Of a DNA stretch of 64,000 bases, positions 53,868 through 64,000 are shown in pieces (position 1 is the first letter of the stretch; every line of letters begins with the position of its first letter). The notes under the pieces were generated by a model that did not search any database, was not told the DNA's origin, and was given only the letters and a program-made list of their open reading frames with translations. This DNA comes from Psettodes erumei (lineage: Eukaryota; Chordata; Actinopteri; Pleuronectiformes; Psettodidae), in the NCBI GenBank assembly GCA_016785225.1, contig JAFBJZ010000366.1:35730-99729 (forward strand), read 5' to 3'. The position numbers and the translations under genes were made by a program.

Positions 53868-53873
53868 TTTATT
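53868..53873 (-). terminator. slc17a6: Candidate poly(A) signal of slc17a6
   Basis: The plus strand reads TTTATT (AATAAA on the minus strand), about 780 bp downstream of the slc17a6 stop. A second copy lies at 53769-53774, so usage is uncertain. Confidence 0.4.
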
Positions 53874-54648
53874 ATTTATAGTGGCTGAAGACACTTACCT
53901 AAGAACAAAGCGGTAGGCTGAATGAGGAGTATCAGTGACCGTGAGGTGGCTGCATCTGAAACACTGATCTGAGCAAATTCATGCAACAAACACACACTAA
54001 AACTCTATGTTTCAACTTCACTCACGCTATTTTTGTCTTATATTGTATTACAGGCCCTCACTTAAGAAGAAGACCTTTTTTGCAAGCAGACATCTCCCTG
54101 AAAAGGTACTGTCCATGAAAAATATGGCCTTTTTATAGTTAATGTTAACACAGATCAACGACCCAAAATCCACAATAGTCTCACAGAAACAGTATACAGG
54201 TTTATACAGTACATAAAACACATTTGAGAAACTGAAAAGAATCTTGTTTTTCGAATAGTTATAGTTTCAGTGCAATCAGAGTGGTATTTCAGAGCAAGAC
54301 CCTTATATGATGGTCAACTGCAGTATCATCTGGCTCATGTTGTTCAAGTAGGTTGATGAGGTTTGGACGCCCAAGAAGTACAACATAGGCCTGCAGTTTT
54401 CTCTGCAACCGCTCTCTGTGTAGTGAAGCTCTGCAGTGGGCACGTGTGATGAGAAACTTGAGAATCTAATGAGGATTGTTCTGCATTGCAACTAACTATT
54501 TCTTTTACATCCGCTTCTTGGGACTAGTGGGAGCCGTTTTACTCGATTACACGGAATGGATTTTAAATGTCTAGTATAATGCTTGTTTGTGCAATTAGTG
54601 TGACAGAGAGTCTGTTTCCCGTAAGCAGACTCACCACGACTGTTTGGT

Positions 54649-57600
54649 CTAAGAGTAGCCGCGCTCGGCGTACATCTTTCCCGCCGGTTCCTGCACGTAC
54701 TCCTCGGTCTTGTCCCAGTCCTGCACCCAGCCGCCGTTGAGCTGCGCCGTGGCCCCGTAGCTTTTAGCCGGGCCGCCCATGGCGCCGTAGCCTTGCGTGA
54801 TGTCGCCTGTCTCTTCCGCCAGCTCGTCCTCGTCGATAAAGCCGCACTTCTCCTCGCTGGTTTCTTCCGGGTCAGCCCACGGCTGTTTCTCCCCGGACGC
54901 GAAGATACCGTAAAACACCACGCCCCCGTAATGCACGAGGGAAGCAATGAGGAAGACGTACTGCCACTCTTCGCGGGTCTAGGGGACAGAGGAGAGTTTT
55001 CTCAATCCGCTTCTCTCACTTAGCGCAACATTTTTTTTTCATTACGTCACGTATGGGCAGAACGAGACGATGAGAAGTTTTGGAAACATCTGGATCAAAA
55101 TCTGATGTTCTGTTTGAGGTTGTCGCAATCAGATGTCATCAAACTACACCCACACAGTCTTAATGAGACAGACTAGTTTTTAGGATAAATACGGATGACT
55201 AACAACTTTGATTGCTGCACATTTAAAGGACATATTTCAAATGTTGGTGCTGGTGCAGGTGCCTTAAAGGTTCCCATCTGCATGGCTCTGTGAATAGAAA
55301 TAACTCACCTTGTTCTTTGTCATTGCTCCAACTATAAGAGGGCAGACCATCCCAGACAGGGTACCCACGCCATTGGATATGCCCATGAGGATGCTGGCAT
55401 AGCGTGGAGCAATGTCTAAATGGTTCACATTGAAACCTTGAGCAAAACAGAAAGAGTGAATATTCTGAGTCTGCTGTTTATTTGAACAGAGATCAGGTAC
55501 AATTGGAGGTACAATATTATTTCAAGACTCACCTGATATTGCAAAACCACTAAAACCCACCGCCAGAACTAAGAAAGAGATGGCTACCCCCTTACTGTGA
55601 GAATATCCAACCACTAACAGGAGAGTGGCCTCCATACCAAACCCTAAAAACAATGGGACAAACAATTAATTTATGCATTGATGATTAGCATTTCTACAAT
55701 ATCATAATGACACGCTGGATAAAGCCTGACCTCCACAGTTCATGATTTTCCGAACTGTAGTGGTAGACATGATGTTGTGGGTCCTCAGGTAGTCCGCCAA
55801 CTGGCCTCCCAAGGGCACGATGATGGTCATGACCAAGTGAGGGAGAGCTGACAGGATTCCAACCTGAGAAAACCATCACACAGTTGATCTCTCAGTCTCC
55901 CAGAGCAAATCTTTACTCTGCATTTCTACCTCCGACTCCAGGATCACATCAGAGCAATAATTCACCTGCAGTAATCACAGCATGCCCACAGGCTCATCCT
56001 GCAGCTGAATTACAGCTGCCAAACCAGCTTGATTCATGCTTCATACTCTCATGGGAGGGCAAAGATTGGGAAATTTTAAGATTACCTGGATTCTGCAGTC
56101 CACATGGGGGAGGATAGAAATTTCTGAACGAGGCCTGGTTTTATACATAGAACCATAACCATATGTAACCACAAAAAGTTTACTAATGCTGTAGTCACTA
56201 TGGGTATGGCACTGCAAGATCTTTTGCTCATAATCTTACTGATCCATCTGTATCAGTGTATTTTTCAACAACATATTCTCAATATGTTAATGAAAAAAAA
56301 TAATCTGGTCCTCATTACTATTCTTTAAACGTGCGGTTGCAGTTCAATTGTATATAAACATGTGTGCAACAATGCCATGAGCAAAGCAGGAACACACACA
56401 GTAAGAATAATGACTCTGTTGCACCCATGCATACTGGGAGGTTTTCATCCAATCCTACTTCATTATGCTACAATGTATTCGACAACAATGATTTATTCAC
56501 CTTACTGATTTCAAAGCCAAAGACCTCTTCAAAGTATGCAGGCTGGCTGATGAGAAGCAAATAAAAGTCCAGCTCCTGCAGAAGTTGGCCACGATGATTG
56601 CATAGACGGGCATGGAGGAGAAAAATTTCCTCCAGGGGGTCTTGAATTTCTGTAAAAACAAAGGATCAGCTGGATGTACAGTAATTGTTCATGGTGTTAC
56701 AAATAAAGGGATATAGACTGAGAACTCACCTCCATTGCACCCATCAGCTGGGCACTTTCACCGATACTCTCCTCGATGTAACGCCGCTCTTCATCGGTGA
56801 TGGTTGGGTGCTCTGCGGGGCTCTCGTAGGACACTAGGATCCAGAACATGTACCAAACGATCCCAAAGGATCCTGAACAGACCACGATCAAACACGTCAG
56901 TCATCACATATGCATACTGTGCAGCCAAATGTTGCAATATCCCAAAGTTTTCAAATAAATCTTCAAAAAGTTATGCAGTCTCCCTTTTAGGGGTTGGTTA
57001 AGCTTTTAAATTAAATTCAGTCTATGAAGGTGGTACTCACCATACACATAGAAGACAGAGGACCATCCTGTGTACTGGACCAGGATCCCAGCCAGAGGCA
57101 TGGCGACCACTGCACCAGCATAGGATCCTGAACAAGACAAAACATTATAACCAGGCAGAATTAATTCTCTGCTGCTTATTCAGACAGCAGCACAATCCCA
57201 GTGTGTGGTGACAAATGTGAAACAAAATATTTTGCCATTCTAAACTGTCTTTTCACTGTATGAATCCTTGTAATGTAATGATAAAATCCATACGACGCGA
57301 ACAAGCCAATTTTACATTTTCACAGAAACGTGACTATGTGAGTAGACTTTGTACCACAGAAGGAGATGGTTGCCAGACGACTTCTTTCCAGCGGTGGAGC
57401 CCATTTACTCCAGATGCCATGGCAGGCTGGGTATGTCACTCCCTGTCCGGTGACAAATGATAATACAGTCACACTGTGATCTGATCATTTGATTCGAACA
57501 ACACACAAAGATTATTTTCTACCAACTTGAACATATTTGTTTCTCAATTCCATAGTTGATAACTGATACATGATTGCACAACCTATTTGATTTTCCAAAT

Positions 57601-60600
57601 TCATTAATAAATATTTTTCCACTTTCAGTAGCAGAATTGACATTACGTGAAGAAATCCTGCTTGATTGATGTGGTCTGTCCATATTCACCAAGATGCACA
57701 AGACAAATTGGAGTTAATAACAAACAAACTGATGTGCATTGTAGCTGACCTTTCTAATAGAGACTAATGGGTGAGGTGTGAGTCAGTGCAAATTCAGGTC
57801 GGCTACCCACTTCATGGAAGAAGAAAGAAAAAAAAACAGAATTGCTCCCATTAAATCTTCATTACACACTAAGTGGCATACAATCAACTATTGATAGACA
57901 TAAATTGCTAGGGCTTGCAGTGGGAGACACCCTGAAATGCTAATGTTTAATTTGCAGTAATAAGTCGACGGTTGCCGAGCACAGTCTCTCGCTCTCCATG
58001 GTCATGAGCTGCTATTGAAAGGACAGTATGCAGCCAAACTAAATAACAAAAGAGGATGACCTTCATTCTGATAATAGCATCTCTCTCTGAAATCCCATTT
58101 TTTTTCTCTTGACCTGTGAGAGCAGCCTGTATCAAGTGTTTTTTTGTCCCTTTTGTTTTCCATATTTATATGTGAATATGGAGCTGTTGGGCTAGGTAAA
58201 TTAATACACAAAATCCCTGCTATTCAGGATTTTATGTTGTTTGCTGTTTGTGGACCTGTCTGTGAATTGTATGCAGTATAATGAGTGGAGATTGAATGGA
58301 GAGAGAGCGAGGGAGCCTTGAATAGAGGGTTTCTATATAAACATGTTTAAATATTGAATGTCAGGACAATTTCATTAGGGGTCGAGTCCAGCTCTCAGCT
58401 TGATAATGAGGCATCATTTTTGAGTCTTTTAAAGGTCAGGATGTGATGTGCAAACCGTGCATCAGTACCTCCACCAACCCTTGTAATATCCTCACAAAGA
58501 TGACACATCCATAGTGCACTCGGGCGGCAGAGGGAATGAACATGTTCAGGGTGGACGTCAGCACAATGGCAGCCCCAAAAACTCTGGATAAACAGTGAAT
58601 TGGGATTATATGTCAAAATATTGACTAACTAGATCATCATCTTACACAAGAAAAATACGGCAATATCAGATTCACACAATTCAATATGATTTAAGAATTC
58701 AATAAATATATAATAATCTTGCATTATATACCTATTTACACTTTGGAATAATAAATACTGATAAAGAAAGATAAATCCCTGCTAATTGGCTGCCACACAC
58801 ACACACACACACACACACAACACGCATCTATTCAGTTTCAGGGGCGTGAGGACAGGAGGTGTTTGCAGCAGAAGTCAGTGGGCTCAGCTGATTTGGCACG
58901 ATGCTCTTCATCTTGCATCTTATTTAGGCTCCATTTTCCCTTATGAAAAATCTCTTTAACGATCCCGTGCCTACAAGGACAGTATCATGTTTACACGCTT
59001 TTCTTATAGGGAATTTTGTTGTAATAATTTGGTTTTGTTCTGCATTTTTTACAGACTGATTGTTCCCTGTAGATCATTTTCTCTGGTCCTTTAGTCTAAT
59101 TGCGCTGTATTAATCACTTATTGTGAGATAATTTGCTATAAATGTGGTATACTTATTGAAATCATACAACAATCATCACTTAGAACCGCATTTCACACAG
59201 GGTAGCGACCGGTATGGTTGCCATGTGTCTGAACATAAAGGATTAGACACGGTCGTCCCGTGGGAGCTCATTAACATGGGGAGGAACGCCTGGCGGGCAT
59301 CTACCAAATCCTCATTTTATCCGCTGTAAGGTCAGACTCTTTTCTTCATACCCGACATCCATTTGACTGACTGGCAGAAATATTACGACAGAATAACAGG
59401 ACAGGAGTGTGTCTGCCACGGTTTCTCCTTTTGAGTGTTTGATTTAATTTTTTTTACCTGTTTGCAGCCAATCTTGAGGAGATATACCCTCCTGGAATCT
59501 GAGTAACGATGTAGCCCCAGAAGAAGGATCCATGAATCATTCCAACAGTCTCTGGATCCCAGTTGAATTTCGCTTTCTTTTCAGACAAAGAAAAAAGACA
59601 TTTTAATCATATTTCCCACTGGTAAAAAAAAAAAAAAAAAAAAGAAACAAGGGTTATTGTTATCCACGAACAACTATTTGATTAAATGCAGCTACACTTA
59701 CATAAGATGATCGATTAATTAAATTGTGGAAAAATAAACCTGCATGCACCAATTTAATTCTGCTAACAGGCCATATTCCCTTAAATATAATTTGAAAAGT
59801 ACATACAGGTTCAGTTGGAGTTTTCCAGTTAGGTTTAACCACTAAATCAGATCGATCTGTCGACTAAGGCCCTCCCCATTGTCAAACTTTTTTCTCCTTT
59901 TGGGCGAGGGGGCGGGGTTTACAGTCACCTCCTTGATGATGATCTTGCCGTTTTGATGGATCGTGCTGTTGTTCACCATGCTGACGATGGCCACACCCAG
60001 GTTACACCGGATGCCGAAGGAGATGCAGAAGCCGAGCCCACTCAGCATAGCGATGATGTATCTGCGCGGGAGCCCGAAGCATGTGCAGTCGCACAGCGGC
60101 GTCTTGCGCTCCTCGTCCGCCCTGGGTCTCCCATCCTCCGTCAGCTCTATTGCCTCACCTGTTTGCTGCCGCTTTTCCAGCCTCCTGCACGATAAAGCAG
60201 GAGATGATGTGGCTCATTTTGTTATGGTTAAAGACATAGTCGAGACTCTGATTTACGAATTGAACTGAAACATCCGGACAGGTTGAGCTGCTTCTCAAAA
60301 GGTAGCACAAACATTTCTTAGATTTTTTTTTTCGCAGCCGCAGAAATAAATCTCTACTGAATGCATTTATTCATACAGGCTGCAGAAAATTAGCTCTCAC
60401 AGTTGAATAGTGGCCTTTCAACGACAGGCCTTAACGATGTTCATATTAGGTTACCATTTGGAACTGGACCCTTAAAGTCTACATCTTTTTAATTGAAATC
60501 AAACGGTGTTTTACTTTTTCCGTTTTCTGCTGAAATTCTCTATGTTTCTGTGAAACAAAAGGCTGGTTTGGCAGACGAGGAGTAAATGACCTTCATACCG

Positions 60601-61692
60601 CATTGCAGCAACATCAGCATCCTCGGTGTTTAGAGTTAATTTTGTTCATTTTAATGTTGATTTTGCTCTCATGAATGAGCATATTTGATTTGGCCCACAC
60701 ATGGAATTTAATTACAGAAATTTCAAGACATTTAAAAAAAGACTAAAATTGAAATGTAAAGGCCTCATCTGGTAAAACTCAGGCCTGTTACGGCTCCAAC
60801 GGAGATTTTTTATTTTGTCACAGCTTTGAAATCACTTTCTGTGTTTCAGCCTGAAATCCAAGTTAAACAACTTAAAATGCGCTACAGCACCAATAGCAAT
60901 GATAATAATAATCGAAAAAGATATATGCATGCAGAATGTTCATCTAAATTGGTGAATTTTAAAAGTGCCTCGTTTTTCACATATTCTGGTTTTCTGTTTT
61001 TTTATTCCAACATCCAATAAAAATTAAAGCAGTTCAATTTTATCTACATCTGAAAAAACTGGTCCTACACACCCAGCTTCCTCTGCTATGATCTTAAAAA
61101 TGAAAAGGTGTTTGCTTTGCAGTCAGTCATCAGGTTTCCTTCAGACCGCATAGATCCCTGTGACACAATAAAGACTATAGGATGGCAATTGATATGAAGT
61201 CTATTGATCTTGAATTAATACAAATGGATACATAAGGTAATAGATATCCTCCGACCTTGTGTCACGACTCATTCTGTTTCATTAATTATTAAAAACACCC
61301 TCAGCTGCTGGTGTAGCGGGGCGGGGAGGGGGGGGGGTGTCATCCTCCAGGGAAATATCTGATCCTTAAATATTCGGGCCACACGACTCTTCGCTTACAG
61401 CATCCTATCCGTGATTCTTCTCATAAAGACGAGATTCCCTCCCGTTGGTTTAATTATAATCCAGTAATATTGGTATATAAAAGACGCTCTCTGCATGTTT
61501 TGATGTGTAATGAGAACATCTAGACATTTTCTGTGTGTAATGTCTTACAATAGATCTATATTTTTTTATTTAATGGCGTACATAAAGGCTATTTTCTACA
61601 TCTTACCTGTACAGATTTCCCAGGGCCTTTCCTGCGATTTGTTTTAGTCCCTCTTTCGAGGAAGGGAGAGCTTTATCCTTGCCTGGCTCCAT
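54649..61692 (-). CDS. slc17a6: Vesicular glutamate transporter 2, with two frame breaks
   Basis: Twelve coding exons on the minus strand: 61607-61692, 59929-60184, 59458-59575, 58469-58583, 57355-57442, 57041-57127, 56730-56872, 56501-56649, 55731-55863, 55533-55643, 55309-55436, 54649-54978. The family-expected protein is 581 aa (human VGLUT2 582). It includes [34 protein letters not shown] (with the luminal N-glycan site), [32 protein letters not shown] and the cytosolic tail [34 protein letters not shown] fits VGLUT2 rather than VGLUT1. It is a 12-helix major-facilitator carrier loading glutamate into synaptic vesicles. Exons 3 and 8 are each one base short (118 and 149 bp instead of 119 and 150), breaking the frame; the other ten exons are exactly in phase. 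As written, translation stops after about 161 residues. Confidence 0.93.
56501..56649 (-). CDS. slc17a6: slc17a6 exon 8 with one-base deletion
   Basis: Encodes [20 protein letters not shown] then ANFCRSWTF, after which one T is missing: plus 56563-56566 has four As where the codons for TFY need five. The frame resumes shifted through [20 protein letters not shown]. Length is 149 bp against 150 expected; splice sites are intact. Confidence 0.9.
57443..58468. other. slc17a6 intron 4
   Basis: About 1 kb with no exon. The stretch 57900-58330 is moderately complex and could include conserved non-coding sequence, but nothing specific was identified. Confidence 0.6.
58584..59457. other. slc17a6 intron 3
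   Basis: Contains a CA microsatellite at 58794-58819 and a higher-complexity patch at about 59170-59340 that may be regulatory. No exon found. Confidence 0.6.
58794..58819. repeat. CA dinucleotide microsatellite
   Basis: About 13 CA units in slc17a6 intron 3. Confidence 0.95.
59458..59575 (-). CDS. slc17a6: slc17a6 exon 3 with one-base deletion
   Basis: Begins [18 protein letters not shown], then loses the frame at about 59519-59523, where the minus strand reads TTCTCTGGGG instead of the expected TTCTTCTGGGG (family motif GSFFWGY). The correct sequence resumes one frame over ([19 protein letters not shown]). Both splice sites are intact. Read literally, the shifted frame meets TGA in exon 4 at 58558-58560. 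Confidence 0.9.
59623..59643. repeat. Poly-A run (poly-T on the gene strand)
   Basis: Twenty-one As about 50 bp upstream of slc17a6 exon 3 in gene orientation, so it is intronic and may lengthen the pyrimidine tract. Confidence 0.9.
60185..61606. other. slc17a6 intron 1
   Basis: About 1.4 kb, AT-rich, with a G run near 61320-61337 and no exon recognised. Confidence 0.65.
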
Positions 61693-62230
61693 ATCCAAAT
61701 AATCTTTAATTATTTTTTCTTATACTACTATAACAAATGGGAGTGCGGCAATATTGAGCATATTGTTAAGATCCAAATAGCACGTCTCTTTCTTTCAAAT
61801 AGAAAACGCCTCGCTGTCCGAAAAAAAGATGAGCCAGAAAATGGAGAAAGAGGAGAAACACGTTCAGTCAGAAAGGACTGCTTCCCCAGTCACAAAACAG
61901 CAGTCAAATAAGTCCTCTTTTGCTTTGCGCAGTGTTAATCCATGCAGTGCCATCTTAAGATCCAGCCAGCGACGAGGAAACACAGACAAACCAAAAGAAA
62001 TTAGTGGAATATTTTGTAAAAACTGTGCGAGAAAATCGAGGTCTGAGCCGTAAAGATCTTTAGCCAGTCGAGGTGAGCGGAGCTCCGGTCTAATCTGAGG
62101 TGAGGATCTCCGGTGAGGCTGCAGCCGGAGCAGGCTTCAGCACCGCGGACAGCTCACAGCTCGTCTACCTGTCAGCAGCTCCGTGCAGCGCCCCTCCTCC
62201 CTCCGCTACACACCCTCTGTAATTCAATCA
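61693..62230 (-). promoter_or_regulatory. slc17a6: Probable slc17a6 5'UTR and promoter
   Basis: Upstream of the slc17a6 ATG the sequence turns GC- and CpG-rich between about 62030 and 62215, in contrast to the AT-rich DNA on both sides. The transcription start is not resolvable. Confidence 0.45.
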
Positions 62231-63286
62231 CAGGGCAAGAACTGTTCGAAAAACGCTCTGAGGGAATGCTTTTAACCATGTGTTGTTCTACTAATGTTTC
62301 TTGTCACACGTTTGGTCACATCCCGAAGTCTAGCTGCAAGATTTTAAATTTTAGGATCCACCAATGTGTAAAACCATTCTAAAATGTTTTGTGGTAAAAT
62401 TCGAACGTATTCTGATAAAACTTATATTAGTTACTAGTTAGTTACTAGTTACTATATTAGTTACTATTGATGATAACAGTATTAGTATTAGTATGTATAA
62501 TGTTCCCATAATGCTTTATTTAAGATAAACTGATGATAATCTTATAACATTTTCAGTGGAGTATTTTTTTAAAAATGTTCCCATTTTTATCAAAACAATG
62601 CTATTTGGTTTTGTACCAATATTATAAAACCTGTTCGACAAAACTTTCTTGACACTTCATATCAAGATAAAATTCTTTAGATACGCTCTTAAAATAGTCT
62701 AACTGGCATGTCGCCTCCGGCATCTGATGCCCTGCTGCCTTAGTCAATGCTGAGGTGCAAGTAGTTGGAGAACAGGGTTTGTGTATACCGTCCTGAGAGT
62801 GGGACTACAGGAATGTTGATGATAAAGTTGATCATGTTCAAACTTTGGGGGGTAAGAATGCACTTCTTAATTGCATAGCAATCTGCCTAATGTTTGAAAT
62901 ATCTAATTTGACATTTTGGCATAAGGGTGGCACAAGAGAAGTGATGTGACAATTGAAAATAAAACTTGATGGCAATAAATGACATGCCACTATTTTCCAT
63001 TTTTTATGCATTGCTATAACATACACCATCAATACAGTGTTACCACTCACTCCAGATTGGAAAATTACAGTTTTAAGCTGAATAAAGTACACTAAACCCC
63101 AACTGATGCAGGACTTTGTGGGGTGATGAAAATTCAGATCTTAGGGTATATCGGTAAATATAATGTAATATGTATGGTATGTATGCATATAAAAATCCCA
63201 AACAGTTAAACATTAGGCAACAGTACAAGTTTGATTGGCGCAAACCAAACAATACATGGGAAGAGGCATGGACACTGTTGCATCTT
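62231..63286. other. slc17a6-mucin intergenic region
   Basis: About 1.05 kb of AT-rich DNA without recognised genes. A short tandem array of TAGTTACT units lies at about 62430-62468. Confidence 0.65.
62430..62468. repeat. TAGTTACT-type short tandem repeat
   Basis: Four to five imperfect copies of TAGTTACT/TTAGTTACTA in AT-rich intergenic DNA. Confidence 0.75.
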
Positions 63287-63292
63287 TTTATT
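63287..63292 (-). terminator. Candidate poly(A) signal of the mucin-like gene
   Basis: AATAAA on the minus strand, about 123 bp downstream of the stop codon at 63415-63417. Confidence 0.55.
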
Positions 63293-63414
63293 TGATCAAT
63301 GGATATATATTCTCTCCACAGAGTGACTTTGGGAGAGATGAAATGATTGTTAGAGCAATATGGGAAGAACTTTTATGCATCCCATATCCATTAATGTAAT
63401 GACTGATTCTTTTA

Positions 63415-64000
63415 TTACACCAGTGTGAAGCTCCGTCTTCTGCGGACAGGTTGTCCAGCCGCTCTGTTGCAGTCTGTGTGGAAACAGGCACATTCCTCAA
63501 CATGGGTGTATGTGTAGGGAACCACTTTTCCATTCGAGCAGTGCAGGTCAACTGTGCGATTGCTGGAGCGTGTCTCTCTGCAGCAGGAACAAGAGTGCTG
63601 CATAGCAGCTGTTGGTTCAGAGTACCTGAAGAAAGAAGTGATAGGATAAATGAATAAACTAAAAAGCTGCACAAACTACATCTAAACATGATCAATACTT
63701 CAAACTTTAATGAGTTTGTGACTTTACAGGGGAATGAAGTATTAACAATCTCACACTTACTTGCTAAAACTATTGCAAGATCCTTCACAGTATGGTATAT
63801 CCAGCTCCTGACAGTCATGGGGCACATTCTTGGATTTCATGAATACTAACTTGCAGGCTTTCTCCCTCTCCACACCTTTTCAGAAAGGATACACGATCAG
63901 CTTTGTTGCATGTACAGTAAATACTTGCTACTAAAAATGAAGACAATGTCATACTTACAAATTTTACAACAGCCATTTGCTGCAGTCTGAATTGTATCCT
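63415..64000 (-). CDS. Gel-forming mucin-like protein, C-terminal cystine knot (partial)
   Basis: Three exons on the minus strand: 63959 to past 64000 (partial), 63761-63875, 63415-63625 (including stop). The junctions are in phase: ANGCCKI(C) joins VEREKACKLVFMK, and CNSFSK joins YSEPTAAMQHSCSCC. The domain has the CTCK pattern of secreted mucins and von Willebrand factor: GCCK.C, a CEGSC motif, the CSCC cluster, a CSNG segment and YTYTHVEECAC. This domain forms the disulfide-linked dimer in the ER of secretory epithelial cells. The protein ends with a basic RRRRSFTLV tail. Composition most resembles MUC2/MUC5-type mucins of fish; otogelin and VWF share the domain and cannot be excluded from this fragment alone. 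Confidence 0.85.

Noticed and set aside
54492..54947. Arg-rich 151-residue minus frame
   Set aside because: It is the out-of-frame shadow of the slc17a6 last exon, which encodes the known VGLUT2 tail in another frame.
63288..63827. A 179-residue minus frame at the right end
   Set aside because: It is in a different frame from the cystine-knot exons, which have correct splice sites and family motifs; it is a shadow.
1..64000. CRISPR arrays, operons, phage or integrative elements
   Set aside because: Spliced vertebrate genes throughout; the direct repeats seen are microsatellites without spacer structure.

Overview
The window reads as a teleost fish (probably ray-finned, percomorph-like) chromosome segment. 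Its genes are split by short GT-AG introns, the background is AT-rich, microsatellites are common and fish-type dispersed repeats are present. The coding exons encode close relatives of vertebrate proteins. No bacterial, viral or organellar signal was seen. Gene models were built by translating exons, checking splice sites, and checking that exon lengths add up in phase. Recognition rests on remembered human family members, not on a database search.

Layout, left to right: (1) 668-16857, minus: 5' half of ano3 (anoctamin 3, TMEM16C), ten coding exons giving about 366 residues of the cytosolic N-terminal region; the transmembrane exons lie beyond the left edge. Two further exons (19585-19767 and 23265-23304) are phase-compatible with ano3 exon 2 and look like an alternative promoter and N-terminus. 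(2) 24892-26432, plus: svip, four exons, 80 aa. (3) 29252-41389, minus: gas2, seven coding exons, 342 aa, with a probable non-coding first exon ending at 44883. (4) 45823-46854, plus: intronless fancf, 343 aa. (5) 54649-61692, minus: slc17a6 (VGLUT2), twelve coding exons. (6) 63415-64000, minus: the last three exons of a secreted gel-forming mucin-like gene with a C-terminal cystine knot, continuing past the right edge.

The block slc17a6-fancf-gas2-svip has the same order and relative orientation as human 11p14.3. ano3 follows svip directly, and a mucin-like gene sits upstream of slc17a6 where tetrapods have ANO5. gas2 and fancf are head to head across about 0.9 kb and probably share a promoter region. 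svip and gas2 are tail to tail with candidate poly(A) signals about 150 bp apart. The genes share no pathway: a membrane scramblase-family protein, a p97/VCP adaptor, a cytoskeletal crosslinker, a DNA-repair core subunit, a vesicular glutamate transporter and a mucin.

The most notable point is that slc17a6 carries two independent single-base deletions, in exons 3 and 8, although every other exon is in perfect frame. They are either assembly errors or decay of this copy. Other points are the alternative ano3 N-terminus, a pair of perfect adjacent hairpins at 22736-22797, and an expanded Ser-Pro tract in gas2. I found no convincing new biological system; the rest is intron, intergenic DNA, simple repeats and possible conserved enhancers.
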